Source of the DNA: an uncultured Pseudomonadota bacterium | GTDB taxonomy: Bacteria; Myxococcota_A; Bradymonadia; Bradymonadales; Bradymonadaceae | Reading direction: 5' to 3' | NCBI GenBank assembly: GCA_913057905.1 | Contig: CAJXPB010000002.1 | Coordinates: 186,001 to 250,000 of the forward strand | DNA: 64,000 nt | Part shown: piece after piece, positions 17,710 through 26,221 of the stretch | Layout: each line of letters opens with the position of its first letter | Position numbering within the stretch: position 1 is the first letter of the stretch | The notes under the pieces: model-generated | Seen by the model: only the letters and a program-made list of their open reading frames with translations | What the model was told of the DNA's origin: nothing | Databases searched by the model: none | Translations under genes and position numbers: made by a program

Positions 17710-18762
17710 ATGAGCACGACGGTCACCCCGGTCTCGCGCCGCGCCCAGCGCGGCGCAGCGAACCGGGGCGATCACGCGGCGTGTCGCGCCACAGGCGCGC
17801 CGCCGCGGGCAAACAAAGTGGCGGCACGAGCACGACGCTCACGACTACGATCGCTGGCCGGTGCCGTGCTTCTCCTGTGCGTTTTCGTGTCGGGCTGCGC
17901 GACGGCTCCGGCCGAAACACGGGCTGAAGAGGCGGCCGAGTCGTCGAAGGCCGGGCAACTCGATGCGGGGATCTACGCCGTCGAATCTGGCGAGGAGATC
18001 TCCAAGAAGGCCCTCTACAGACGACTGGCCGATTACACTTATGTGGTGGTGGGTGAATCCCACGACAACGCCTGGGACCACGACGTCCAGAACCGCGTCT
18101 ACCGGGCGCTGCTAAAGCGACGCGGCTCCGTCGCGCTGGGCATGGAGATGTTTCAGCGGCCGTTTCAGTCGCCGCTGGATGCCTACATCGCCGGAGAGAT
18201 CGACGAAGAAACCATGCTCGATCGCGCCGAATGGTCGGGCCGCTGGGGCATGGCCACCGAGGCCTACGCCGCCCTCTGGCGCCAAGCCAGGGAGACCGGC
18301 TCTCCCATGGTCGCGCTGAACGCGCGCCGCGAACTCTCAAAACGCGTCGCCGAGGTGGGTCTCGACGGCCTGGAGCCCGAACGCCGCCGCGAGCTTCCCG
18401 CGGACATTGATCTTGGGATGGAGGGCCACCGTGAGCTGGTTCGAAGGGCCTTCGGCGCCCACGGATCGATGTCCGACCGGAGGTTCGAGCGCTTCTACCA
18501 GGCCCAGGTCGTCTGGGACGAGACGATGGCCCACACCGCCTACACCTTCATGCAGGCTCATCCCGACGTGAAATCGATGATCGTCCTGTGCGGCCGCTTT
18601 CACGCCTGGCCCGCCTTCGGGATTCCGCCCCGCATCGAGCGCCGCGCCGGCCGAGATGTGGCGGCCACCCTGCTGCCGATCTCCGAGGATTCGCCCGAAG
18701 CGGAGTATTCGCTCGGCGAGATGCGGGATCGGCAGGTGGCTGATTTTGTGTGGGTGCGATGA
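17710..18762 (+). CDS. ChaN-like lipoprotein (haem-binding uptake, Tiki/ChaN fold)
   Basis: A ChaN-family protein (DUF399-like): YTYVVVGESHDNAWDHDVQ, ALGMEMFQRPFQSPLDAYI and MIVLCGRFHAW are the conserved blocks of this iron/haem-associated fold. The ORF from ATG 17710 has GAGG six bases upstream and gives 350 residues. However, its first ~36 residues are encoded by a copy of a dispersed intergenic repeat. An in-frame GTG at 17818 would give a normal lipoprotein signal, with a basic start, LAGAVLLLCVFVSGC and lipobox Cys at residue 27. I think the GTG product is the mature design, but the sequence does not settle it. Haem transport in this organism is inferred only. Confidence 0.8.
   Translation: MSTTVTPVSRRAQRGAANRGDHAACRATGAPPRANKVAARARRSRLRSLAGAVLLLCVFVSGCATAPAETRAEEAAESSKAGQLDAGIYAVESGEEISKKALYRRLADYTYVVVGESHDNAWDHDVQNRVYRALLKRRGSVALGMEMFQRPFQSPLDAYIAGEIDEETMLDRAEWSGRWGMATEAYAALWRQARETGSPMVALNARRELSKRVAEVGLDGLEPERRRELPADIDLGMEGHRELVRRAFGAHGSMSDRRFERFYQAQVVWDETMAHTAYTFMQAHPDVKSMIVLCGRFHAWPAFGIPPRIERRAGRDVAATLLPISEDSPEAEYSLGEMRDRQVADFVWVR
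17723..17815 (+). repeat. Dispersed repeat head module inside the start of the ChaN-like gene
   Basis: This stretch starts GGTCACCCCGGTCTCGC and continues through GCGAACCGGGG to CGCCGCGGGC. It matches the head of the composite repeats near 18.78 kb (same strand), 51.74 kb (same strand) and 58.81 kb (opposite strand). It contains nested GC-rich inverted repeats such as CGCCGCGCC...GGCGC. Confidence 0.7.
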
Positions 18763-18767
18763 TGGAC

Positions 18768-19200
18768 GCCCCGGCCTTGCGCCGCGCCGTGCGCGGCGCA
18801 GCGAACCGAGGGTACTCTGCGGCTGTCGCGCCCCAGGCGCTCCGCCGCGGGAGAGGCAAAGAAAACCCCCGGCCGATGACGGCGCTGAGCGCCGTCGAGC
18901 CCGGGGGTGTCCAACGCACAGCGGCCCAGCCACGTCGCCTTCACGCGAGCACGAAGGCCCAGCCACGTCGCCTTCACGCGAGCACGAAGGCCCAGCCACG
19001 TCGCCTTCACGCGAGCACGAAGGCCCAGCCGCGTCGCCTTCACGCGAGCACGAAGGTCCAGCCACGTCGTTCGCGCGAAAATCGTCGCACGTCCCCACGT
19101 CGTACGTCCTACGTCGTACGCGCGACGCGGCTCCGTGAACACGTGGAAGCCGTCGTACCTCCTTCGTCGTACGCGCCCCGCGCCAACGCGACATCGTGCC
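18768..19200 (+). repeat. Composite intergenic repeat (hairpin head, terminator-like hairpin, 33-bp array, module A)
   Basis: This fills the gap between the ChaN-like gene and rpoZ. In order it has a GC-rich hairpin head (18775-18815), then CGCCGCGGGAG. A terminator-like hairpin spans 18866-18907 (CCCCCGG...CCGGGGG around GACGGCG...CGCCGTC). The 33-bp array occupies 18923-19054, and module A copies with TACGTCCTACG run to about 19200. Nearly the whole element recurs in inverted orientation at 58.54-58.81 kb. No credible gene is present. Confidence 0.85.
18923..19054 (+). repeat. 33-bp tandem repeat, four units
   Basis: Four consecutive 33-bp units start at 18923, 18956, 18989 and 19022 with GGCCCAGCCACGTCGCC. 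The fourth has one change (GCCGCG). A diverged fifth unit runs on from 19055. There are no spacers between units. The inverted partner locus near 58.6 kb has only one full unit, so copy number differs between loci. Confidence 0.9.
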
Positions 19201-19208
19201 CTCTACCC

Positions 19209-19237
19209 TTGACGAATTCCCCCACAAACTTTAGATT
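19209..19237 (+). promoter_or_regulatory. Sigma70-type promoter of rpoZ
   Basis: TTGACG (19209-19214) and TAGATT (19232-19237) are spaced by 17 bp. The start of rpoZ is 43 bp further on. It lies just beyond the composite repeat, in a locally AT-richer stretch. Confidence 0.6.
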
Positions 19238-19279
19238 CCCCGCGTCGACATCTCCCCTTTTCACACGAAGGATCATCCC

Positions 19280-19534
19280 ATGGCCCGCGTCACCGTTGAA
19301 GACTGCCTCGAGAAGGTCGAGAACCGATTTGCGCTCACGCTTCTGGCTTCGGAGCGATGCCGGGAGCTGCGCAAGGGGACCGGCCCCAAGCGGATCTTTC
19401 CGTCCGAAAACAAGGAGCCGGTCCACTCGCTGCGTGAAGTCGCGGCGGGCTATGTGGTCTTCGACGAAGCGAGCAAAGAGAAGCTCAAGACGACGCTGTC
19501 GGACGAGTCGTTCACCGACAAGATCGTCGGGTGA
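19280..19534 (+). CDS. rpoZ: RNA polymerase omega subunit
   Basis: An 84-residue omega subunit that aids assembly of RNA polymerase and, in many proteobacteria, contributes to the ppGpp site. MARVTVEDCLEKVENRFALT matches the conserved N-terminus, with the following LLASERCRELRKG helix. Length is typical. It stands alone after its own promoter; gmk and spoT, common neighbours, are absent. The ATG at 19280 is the only sensible start. Confidence 0.93.
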   Translation: MARVTVEDCLEKVENRFALTLLASERCRELRKGTGPKRIFPSENKEPVHSLREVAAGYVVFDEASKEKLKTTLSDESFTDKIVG

Positions 19535-19549
19535 CGCGACCCGTCGGCC

Positions 19550-20182
19550 TCAGTTGGTCTCATCGGGATCGCTGAGGCTGAATCCGGCGCCCTTGAGCGC
19601 CTGAAATTGACCGTCGTCGTTCGTCTGGTTGCCCTGGTTCCACGCCTGCTGGTCCCAGATCTCGACGGTCTCTCGACTCACCTTCATGCCATCGGAGCTC
19701 AGGCTCCGTCCCAGGTGTTTGAAGGCTTCGACCATGCCGTCGAAGTTTCGAGTCAACTCCTCGTAGACCGATGCAAACACGCTGGAGGGCGCGCGATTGG
19801 ACACCAGATCCGTCAGACGTGCGTACGATGAGCGGCCGACGTCCTGGTAGTACTCCGCATCGACCAGACGGCGACTGATGTATCCCTCGAAGAAGCCGCA
19901 GTTAAACAGACTGGCATCGCCCAGGCGGCGGTATTTTTCGATGCGCTGGCCGCCCGGCGTGTTCATCGCCTCGCCCAAAAGGAAGGCCGCGGGCTTGTCG
20001 AAGCCGACTTCCTGCGAAGATTCTGGACTGAGCCGAGTGAATCCTTCGAGCAGGTGGACCAGGTAAGCCTCCGTCTCGTGGGATGCTTCGAGGTCGAGAT
20101 CCTCGAAGGCCGTGAGGAGCTCCTCGCGGAAATACTCCAATACGTTTTCGACTGTCTGGATGGTACCGTGGGAACTCGACAT
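19550..20182 (-). CDS. Conserved-looking protein of unknown function
   Basis: A 210-residue soluble, mainly helical acidic protein without signal peptide or membrane segments. Distinct stretches are VLEYFREELLTAFEDLDLEA, YLVHLLEGFTRLSPESSQ and YYQDVGRSSYARLTDLV. The last suggests a regular helical domain. I do not recognise a family. It has a very strong Shine-Dalgarno (GGAGGAAAG) and is divergent from the PEGA-domain gene, with only 24 bp between the start codons, so the two promoters must overlap or lie inside the neighbouring genes. It converges on rpoZ. Confidence 0.7.
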   Translation of the reverse strand: MSSSHGTIQTVENVLEYFREELLTAFEDLDLEASHETEAYLVHLLEGFTRLSPESSQEVGFDKPAAFLLGEAMNTPGGQRIEKYRRLGDASLFNCGFFEGYISRRLVDAEYYQDVGRSSYARLTDLVSNRAPSSVFASVYEELTRNFDGMVEAFKHLGRSLSSDGMKVSRETVEIWDQQAWNQGNQTNDDGQFQALKGAGFSLSDPDETN

Positions 20183-20206
20183 CTCTTTCCTCCTACGTCT
20201 GCTGCG

Positions 20207-21883
20207 ATGAGCGATACTTCCCTCACGTCTCGGCTAGCCGCCGTATCACGCGCGGCCCTTCTGGTCGGGTTCCTCGCTCTGGTGTCCCTCGCGACCGTCC
20301 CCATGACGGCCGCGGCTCAAACCGGAACCGGCCAATCTGCTGCGGACGACACAGCAACCGGCTCCCCGTCAAACAGTACAACGGGACCGACCCTCTGGTT
20401 GTTTCGAGAGGGAGATGTTTCGTCGACGGCGATGAGCGAATTTCGCCGTGGTTTGGCCGAGGCGCTGCCCGACGTCGAGAGCCAGCATCTGTTGGACCGG
20501 AGCGCGTTTAAAAAGCATCTCGAAAACCAGAATGCGCCGGTTCCTCCGTGTATGAAGGGACTGGAGCCGTGTGGGTCGCCGCAGGCCGCAGCTTTTGGGG
20601 CCGCGGGGCTCGAAAACCTGGTTCGTCTGCGCCTCGAGTCGACGGGCGAAGGCGTGCAGGCGACCTACAAACTGATGGACCGGCGCGGCCGAGTGGCTCG
20701 AGACGGAACCGTTCGCGCCCAGAGCCCGCGCCAGCTCGGCTTTGCCGTCGTGCGGGCGATCTTCGATGCGACGGGCTCGGTGTCGATCACTACGACACCC
20801 TCGGGCGCCACGGTTCTCGTCGACGGTGAAAACATGGGCACCACCCCCCTGGATACGCGTCTGGCGGTGGGGACTCACAACTACACGATCGAGTTGCAGG
20901 GATACCGGACCGTGGAGGGTGGCGTCGAAGTCACAAGCTCCGGCAGCGAACCGATCCGCCACGAACTGGAGGCGATGCAGGGGACCCTGATCGTCGAGGG
21001 AGCTCCCGAGGGCGCCCGGGTCTTTATCGACGACACTGAAGTCGGCCCGGCCTCGAAGGAACTTCCGATCGCCCCGGGTAATCACACCCTGAAAGTCACG
21101 GCCAAGAACTACGAGCCGCTGCAGACGACCGTGTCGGTCGAGGCGGGGCAGACCGTGACCAAGACGGCGGCGCTCCAGCGGGTCAACCCGCTCCTTCAGT
21201 CGGTCGACGCCGACCAGATCGCCAACAACAAGTACTTCTTTCGGCTCAGCTACGACCAGAGCATCCACCGCACGACCTTTCGCGATGCGCGCGGCGAGAC
21301 CGGCGGCACGACCTACGAGTTTTTGGGATTCGCCAACGATAACGGCGACCTGCCAAACGAGCTGCAGAAGCGCACGGTAGGCCCGCCGGGACTCCGGTTC
21401 GATGTCGGGTACACGGGACGAAACTTCGGGATCGTGGCCCTGTCGCTGTCGTACCACGGTGTCGCCCAGGATCGCCGTGTTATCCTCGACTCTTCGCCGA
21501 CCGACGGTGGGACGCAGATCGGGCGTATCACGCAGATGCACCGGCTGCATTTGCGTCCACTGCAACTGAAGGGTCGGCTGATCTTCAACAACTTCGTGCC
21601 GACGGCCGAGATCGGCACGGGCATCGCGTTTCAGTGGGTCGAAGCGGAGTTTCAGGAGCAGGGAAATACCCGAGAACTGACGCTCAACCAGACCGAAGCC
21701 TACTGGACCATGGGAGCGGGGCTCGAGTACTACTTCTCGCCGAATTGGTTCGCGATGTTTCGCTACAGTTTTCAGGACTATTTCAACGCCGGCCGCGGCG
21801 TCGAGCACATGCTGAGCTTCGGCTTCGGCGGCGCGTTTGCCAACGTCTTCGGCATTGAACCCGAACCGCCCGAGGAGCTGTGA
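20207..21883 (+). CDS. PEGA-domain surface protein with C-terminal beta-barrel-like region
   Basis: A 558-residue exported protein. A signal peptide (ALLVGFLALVSLATVPMT) is cleaved near residue 38. The N-terminal ~180 residues are of unknown fold. Two PEGA repeats follow at ~190-255 (SITTTPSGATVLVDGENMGT) and ~258-324 (GTLIVEGAPEGARVFIDD). The C-terminal ~340-558 segment has alternating strands such as FRLSYDQSIHRTTFRD and YYFSPNWFAMFRYSFQDY, typical of an outer-membrane barrel. The ATG at 20207 is chosen over the upstream in-frame start because the signal peptide begins there. It overlaps the next gene by one base, suggesting an operon of envelope proteins. Confidence 0.82.
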   Translation: MSDTSLTSRLAAVSRAALLVGFLALVSLATVPMTAAAQTGTGQSAADDTATGSPSNSTTGPTLWLFREGDVSSTAMSEFRRGLAEALPDVESQHLLDRSAFKKHLENQNAPVPPCMKGLEPCGSPQAAAFGAAGLENLVRLRLESTGEGVQATYKLMDRRGRVARDGTVRAQSPRQLGFAVVRAIFDATGSVSITTTPSGATVLVDGENMGTTPLDTRLAVGTHNYTIELQGYRTVEGGVEVTSSGSEPIRHELEAMQGTLIVEGAPEGARVFIDDTEVGPASKELPIAPGNHTLKVTAKNYEPLQTTVSVEAGQTVTKTAALQRVNPLLQSVDADQIANNKYFFRLSYDQSIHRTTFRDARGETGGTTYEFLGFANDNGDLPNELQKRTVGPPGLRFDVGYTGRNFGIVALSLSYHGVAQDRRVILDSSPTDGGTQIGRITQMHRLHLRPLQLKGRLIFNNFVPTAEIGTGIAFQWVEAEFQEQGNTRELTLNQTEAYWTMGAGLEYYFSPNWFAMFRYSFQDYFNAGRGVEHMLSFGFGGAFANVFGIEPEPPEEL

Positions 21884-22917
21884 TGCACCGACGAACGACT
21901 ACAACCATCGTGGCACTTTCGCTGGGGCTGGCGAGCCTGGTGCTGGTATCGGTCATGGGGACGCCGACCGCCCGGGCTCAGTCCTCGGCCGACGGTGCCG
22001 AGTTGCCGTCGACCCAGGCGTATCGGGCGGCCAACGAGGAGGGGCGCACCGCCTACAACAACGGCAGCTACGAGACGGCGCTGGAGCACTTCATCGACGC
22101 TGCTCAGGCGAGACCCGATCAGCCGTCGGTGTATCGCAATATCGCCCGCACGTACTACTGGATGAAACGGTACGCTCCGGCGGTGGCCTACTACGACATG
22201 TATCTGCGGGTGGCACCGGAGTCGGCGGAGACGAAGCGGATCACCCAGGAGCGCCGCTCGGCGGAAGACCGCACCGGCGACACCGTCTGGAAACTCCCCG
22301 ACGATCAAAAGCGTGTCTACGAGGCCCTGCAGGATCAGTTAAACACCGGGGACGCCTACACGAACGGCGGCGGGGGCGCCTGGGCGCTGTACCAGACGCT
22401 CCTTCGCACGGGATACGCCCGGCCCGATCTGGCCGAACTCAAAGAGAGGCTTCGAACGAAGCTCGTCGACGAATTCGAAGCGCGGCTGGCGCCGCAGGAC
22501 GGGCAACCGACGCCGCAACTCAGCCTTTCGGAGTGGCGACTGCAGGAGGAGCGACTGGAATCAGCGCTGAAGCTGGCCGACACACAATCTTACGCGGGCC
22601 GGCTGCGCGACCGACTTCAGATCGTCGACGCCGCGGTCGCCCTACTGAACAGCGAATGGAACCGGGCCGCCGAACTCGCCAGTTCGGCCGCCGGATCGAA
22701 CCCGCAGATGGGTTTTGTGCGCTGGTTTCACCTGGCCGCCCTGGTCCACGCCGAACGCTACGGCGACGCCAGCTCGGCGTTGGACAACCTGCGGTCCGAA
22801 CTCGCCGGAGAATCGTCTCAGCTTCGCGACTACCACCGACTCATGCAGGCGATCGTGGCCCAGCGACGAGGCGACACCGAATCGGCCGCCTCGATCTATT
22901 CGGACCTTCTGGACTGA
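21883..22917 (+). CDS. Exported TPR protein
   Basis: A 344-residue protein with a signal peptide (IVALSLGLASLVLVSVM, cleavage near ARAQ) and TPR units at ~45-110: AYNNGSYETALEHFIDAAQA, then NIARTYYWMKRYAPAVAYYD. Further helical pairs run towards the C-terminus (HAERYGDASSALDNLRSELA). It is probably periplasmic. The ATG at 21883 has GAGGAG five bases upstream. A GTG at 21880 is also possible. Its start overlaps the stop of the PEGA gene, so the two products likely act together, but the function is unknown. Confidence 0.78.
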   Translation: MHRRTTTTIVALSLGLASLVLVSVMGTPTARAQSSADGAELPSTQAYRAANEEGRTAYNNGSYETALEHFIDAAQARPDQPSVYRNIARTYYWMKRYAPAVAYYDMYLRVAPESAETKRITQERRSAEDRTGDTVWKLPDDQKRVYEALQDQLNTGDAYTNGGGGAWALYQTLLRTGYARPDLAELKERLRTKLVDEFEARLAPQDGQPTPQLSLSEWRLQEERLESALKLADTQSYAGRLRDRLQIVDAAVALLNSEWNRAAELASSAAGSNPQMGFVRWFHLAALVHAERYGDASSALDNLRSELAGESSQLRDYHRLMQAIVAQRRGDTESAASIYSDLLD

Positions 22918-22927
22918 CGCGTCCGCG

Positions 22928-23335
22928 TCACTCCTCCAGGCCGAGCACGTGATCCAGCGAGATCCGTCCCGGGCCGGTAAAGAAGAGCGACAGGAACATC
23001 GCTGCATAAACGATAGCGAGTTCCTTGTCGCCAAACGGGTCTCCGGCGTGGAAGATCAGCGCCGCCACCAGCATGGTGATCACCAGCGGAAGCGCCGCGA
23101 TCCGGGTGGCGAGCCCCAGGACAACGAGCAGCGCGGCCCCGAACTCGGCGCCGGCGGCCAGCCCGAGGCTGACACCCTCGCCGAGGCCGATGGGGTCGGC
23201 GAAGCTCCAGTCACCGCTGATGAACTTCTGAAACTTGCCCCAGCCGTGAGCGTAGATCATCGTCGCGCCGGCGACGACGCGTACGACAAGAAGACCGATT
23301 GGATGAAGTGTCTCTCGAATCGATTCGTTCAACAT
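22928..23335 (-). CDS. DoxX family integral membrane protein
   Basis: A 135-residue, four-helix membrane protein of the DoxX/DoxD superfamily: PIGLLVVRVVAGATMIYAHG at the N-terminus, GLAAGAEFGAALLVVLGLAT, ITMLVAALIFHAGDPF and a final helix LAIVYAAMFLSLFFTG. Members are linked to quinone or redox functions, but roles vary. The start at 23335 (MLNESIRE) has GGAGGT upstream and replaces the longer reading that begins at 23371. It converges on the exported TPR gene with 10 bp between them. Confidence 0.85.
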   Translation of the reverse strand: MLNESIRETLHPIGLLVVRVVAGATMIYAHGWGKFQKFISGDWSFADPIGLGEGVSLGLAAGAEFGAALLVVLGLATRIAALPLVITMLVAALIFHAGDPFGDKELAIVYAAMFLSLFFTGPGRISLDHVLGLEE

Positions 23336-23395
23336 CAAACTACCTCCGTGACAAATGATGCTTGAGTGCAACTGCGTGAAACTGCGTCGGAACGT

Positions 23396-24790
23396 CTACT
23401 CGTCGTCGAGCTGAGCCTCGAACCACCGCGGAGGATTGGCCTCGAGAGCTGCGACGTAATAGTCGGCCTCGCGACTGTTCTCGAGCTCCCCGGCGATGAT
23501 CGACTCCTCGAGCCAGTCCTTCAGCTCGCCGATCAACGGCGACGGCTCCAGGTCGAACCCAGTCATGAGGGCGTTTCCGAGCCCGCTCGGGAGCCTGGGC
23601 CGCAGATCCTTACTCGCCGCCAACCGTTGGATGCGCTCGTACAGAGTATCGATTTGATCCTCGACCGACTGCACGTCGTCTCGGTCAGCGCTGACGAACC
23701 GAGCCCGGGCAAACCGCAGCGCCGGCTCGATGTGAGGATCCAAAGCTCGCGCGAAGCGTCGAATCTCGACGTCGGAATCGAGATCGACCTCCAGCGGCGA
23801 GGTATTCTGGTTGTCGAGCAAAAACCCGACGGTATCGCCGGTCTTGTTGTCGAACCGAAACCGTCGGCGGATGCCATCGAAGAGCATCGCTGAATGCTGG
23901 GCGTGACGGGGATAGCTCGCCGAGCCGTCTTCCGATTCGAGTCGTGTCCAGTGTTTGCCGGTCAGATGCAACACCGCCGTCCATGCCAAGGCCGCGTCGG
24001 CAGGCGCCTGCTCGAGCACCTGCATCGTCCGCTCAAAGAGGCGCGGTTCGTCGACCAGCACGTCGACCTCGGGCAACATGATGCCCAGCGCCCGCACCGA
24101 ATGCAGAAACCGAAGAGCACCCTTCGGATAATCCCCGCACAACAATTTAGTCATCTCCTGGAACCACCGCTCCCGGCTGATCTCCAGAAGGTGATCGGCC
24201 CGTTTTCTGCACGCTTCGGACAGCACCTCGGTCGGCTGAAAGCCGAGTTTGCTCATGAACCGGCCCACGCGCAGGATTCGCAGCGGGTCTTCGGCCAGCG
24301 TCTCGAGCGGTTCACCGATGACCCGCAGGATCCCGTCGCGCAGGTCTTTCATTCCGTCGTAGGGGTCGACCAGCTCCCCCTGGCCATCCAGCGCCATCGA
24401 GTTGATCGAGAAGTCCCGTCGACCCAAGTCCTGTTCGATGGTGTCGCCGAATTCAACCTCGGGATGACGACTTCCACGCCGGTAGTACTCGTCGGAGCGG
24501 TAGGTCGTGATCTGGCAGTCCTTCGGGTAGCCCTTGGCATCGTCGCCGTAGAGCACACACCCGACGGTGCCGAACTCGATCCCCAGGTCGTAGGTATTGA
24601 ACTCGTGGTCGTTCAGTATCTTCAGCGACGCCTCGGGGCGGGCGTCGGTGCAGAAATCGAGGTCATCGAGGCGGGTCAGCGACTTTTCGAGGGCGAGATC
24701 TCGGACGGCGCCCCCGACGAGGTAGAGGTCGTGGCCGGCCTCATCGAAGGCGTCGAAGAGTCGTTGAATCGTGTCGAAGTATTGGACCAT
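23396..24790 (-). CDS. CCA tRNA nucleotidyltransferase / poly(A) polymerase family protein
   Basis: A 464-residue class II nucleotidyltransferase that either repairs the CCA end of tRNAs or adds poly(A). Motifs: LYLVGGAVRDLAL (~22-34, the G-loop), the catalytic DLDFCTD (~43-49), and GRRDFSINSMALD followed by PYDGMKDLRDGILRVIG (motifs B and C). AEDPLRILRVGRF is the conserved head/neck sequence. AAGGAAA precedes the ATG. Sequence alone does not separate CCA-adding from poly(A) activity. The tRNA genes in this window do not encode CCA, so a CCA-adding enzyme is needed somewhere. Confidence 0.88.
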   Translation of the reverse strand: MVQYFDTIQRLFDAFDEAGHDLYLVGGAVRDLALEKSLTRLDDLDFCTDARPEASLKILNDHEFNTYDLGIEFGTVGCVLYGDDAKGYPKDCQITTYRSDEYYRRGSRHPEVEFGDTIEQDLGRRDFSINSMALDGQGELVDPYDGMKDLRDGILRVIGEPLETLAEDPLRILRVGRFMSKLGFQPTEVLSEACRKRADHLLEISRERWFQEMTKLLCGDYPKGALRFLHSVRALGIMLPEVDVLVDEPRLFERTMQVLEQAPADAALAWTAVLHLTGKHWTRLESEDGSASYPRHAQHSAMLFDGIRRRFRFDNKTGDTVGFLLDNQNTSPLEVDLDSDVEIRRFARALDPHIEPALRFARARFVSADRDDVQSVEDQIDTLYERIQRLAASKDLRPRLPSGLGNALMTGFDLEPSPLIGELKDWLEESIIAGELENSREADYYVAALEANPPRWFEAQLDDE

Positions 24791-24928
24791 CAGGCAGATT
24801 TCCTTTGAGGGGATCGACGGCAGGTTGGTCCTATCAGACCCCGGGGACCGGCGACAAGTTCTGCTGCGATGGGCCTCAAGCCGGGCCGCTTGAATCGACC
24901 TTCAGCCAGTGGGACACTTCCGGGTGAC

Positions 24929-26221
24929 ATGACTCGCAGTACGATACACATTTTCATAACGCTCGCCCTCGCCGCCGCGCTGTCGGCCGGCTGTGGGGCA
25001 GACGGTGCCGGCGAGACGTGCCAGCCGGGGACGGTCTGTTCCTTTGACGAACTCCCCGGCTGGCAGCAGGCCGTTCCCGGGCGATCCGTCCGAGTCGCGA
25101 GCACCGGCGAGACCTTCTGGGTCGCCACACGCGATCCCGGCTCGGGCTCGATTCTGGTGGGTCCCGCAGGCGACGCTCTCGATGGCGAACTGAAGATGCG
25201 CATTCTGGCGAGCACGGCTTCGGAGGGACTCGCCATGGATGGCTCCCGGACCCGGCAACGGGTGGCCGTGGCATGGGCCGACCGACAGGGTCAGCTCTTC
25301 GTGGCGGTCGGCGACGGCGATGGATGGCGACGCACTGCCCCCCTTCGGATTCGAGGTTCCGCCGACCCGATCGCGGCGACGAGCGACCTCGACATCGCCA
25401 TCGGCAACGGAGAGACGCTTCATGTCGTCGTCCGCGACCGCGCCCGAGACGCCCTCATCGGACTGACGGGAATCGCCGCCGACGAGAGCTGGAGTCTTCG
25501 AACCGTCGACGACGGCGCACCGGGGGCGATCGCCGGTGATTGTCGGGACACCCGATCGGATCTGGAGGGCCAAATCGGCTACAACCCCTCGCTGCTTCGG
25601 ACCAGTTCGACGCTATCGGTCAGCTATCACGATGCCCTCTGCGGCAATCTTCGGTTGGCGCAACGCCAGGCTGGCTCCCAGGGCCCCTGGACCCGGAGGC
25701 TGGTCGACGATGGCGACATATCGCTGGGCGACGGATTCGGGGCGTTGCCCGGCGATGTGGGACGCGATTCGAGCATGGCACAGGCGGCCGACGGGACGAC
25801 CGGGATCGCCTACCAGGACTCGGCTCGAGGTCGTCTGATGTACGCGCGGATCGAGTCCGACGACATCTCACGCAGCGTAGTCGATCCCGGCGTGCGCGTG
25901 GGCGACGAGGGTCAGACTGACAAACAACTCGTCGGAGCCTTCCCGAGCCTCGTCTTCGACGGGGAGTCTCGACCTCGGATTGCTTACTTCGACGGAACCC
26001 GGGCCCGGTTAAAGCTGGCAAACCGCCGACGGACGGGACCCGGAGTGCCGCCCCGGACCGTCTGGCTCCCCGAGACCCTCTCGGCGCAGCCTCCCGTGGG
26101 CTTTTCGGCCGACCTCGCCAGGGCATCCGATGGTTCGGAGCTGTTGGTGGCCGAGCGGCTCGGCTCCGTGGACGGCGACACTCGGAGCATCCTCGTCGTG
26201 CAGGACGAGGGGGGATTTTGA
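24929..26221 (+). CDS. Predicted lipoprotein, repeat-rich, unknown function
   Basis: A 430-residue protein whose signal ends in a lipobox (LAAALSAGC, Cys at 22). The body has many strand-like segments with alternating small and aromatic residues (LLRTSSTLSVSYHD, GIAYQDSARGRLMYARI, RIAYFDGTRARLKLANRR). This pattern fits a beta-propeller or sialidase-like fold, but I see no Asp-box or named domain. The start at 24929 is chosen because it gives a normal lipoprotein signal. It overlaps the next lipoprotein by 4 bp, and together with the gene at 27824 it forms a run of three surface-exposed candidates. Confidence 0.72.
   Translation: MTRSTIHIFITLALAAALSAGCGADGAGETCQPGTVCSFDELPGWQQAVPGRSVRVASTGETFWVATRDPGSGSILVGPAGDALDGELKMRILASTASEGLAMDGSRTRQRVAVAWADRQGQLFVAVGDGDGWRRTAPLRIRGSADPIAATSDLDIAIGNGETLHVVVRDRARDALIGLTGIAADESWSLRTVDDGAPGAIAGDCRDTRSDLEGQIGYNPSLLRTSSTLSVSYHDALCGNLRLAQRQAGSQGPWTRRLVDDGDISLGDGFGALPGDVGRDSSMAQAADGTTGIAYQDSARGRLMYARIESDDISRSVVDPGVRVGDEGQTDKQLVGAFPSLVFDGESRPRIAYFDGTRARLKLANRRRTGPGVPPRTVWLPETLSAQPPVGFSADLARASDGSELLVAERLGSVDGDTRSILVVQDEGGF

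Noticed and set aside
18923..19054. CRISPR-like appearance of regularly spaced 33-bp repeats
   Set aside because: The four units are contiguous with no spacers, and no cas gene is nearby. It is an ordinary tandem repeat.
18907..19212. Small open frames encoding repeated Ser-Arg-Glu-His-Glu or Arg-Pro-Ser-His peptides
   Set aside because: They arise because the 33-bp repeat is a multiple of three. No start signal or conservation is visible.
20369..21808. Minus-strand open frame opposite the PEGA gene
   Set aside because: Arg/His-rich shadow with no motif. The plus-strand gene has a signal peptide and PEGA repeats.
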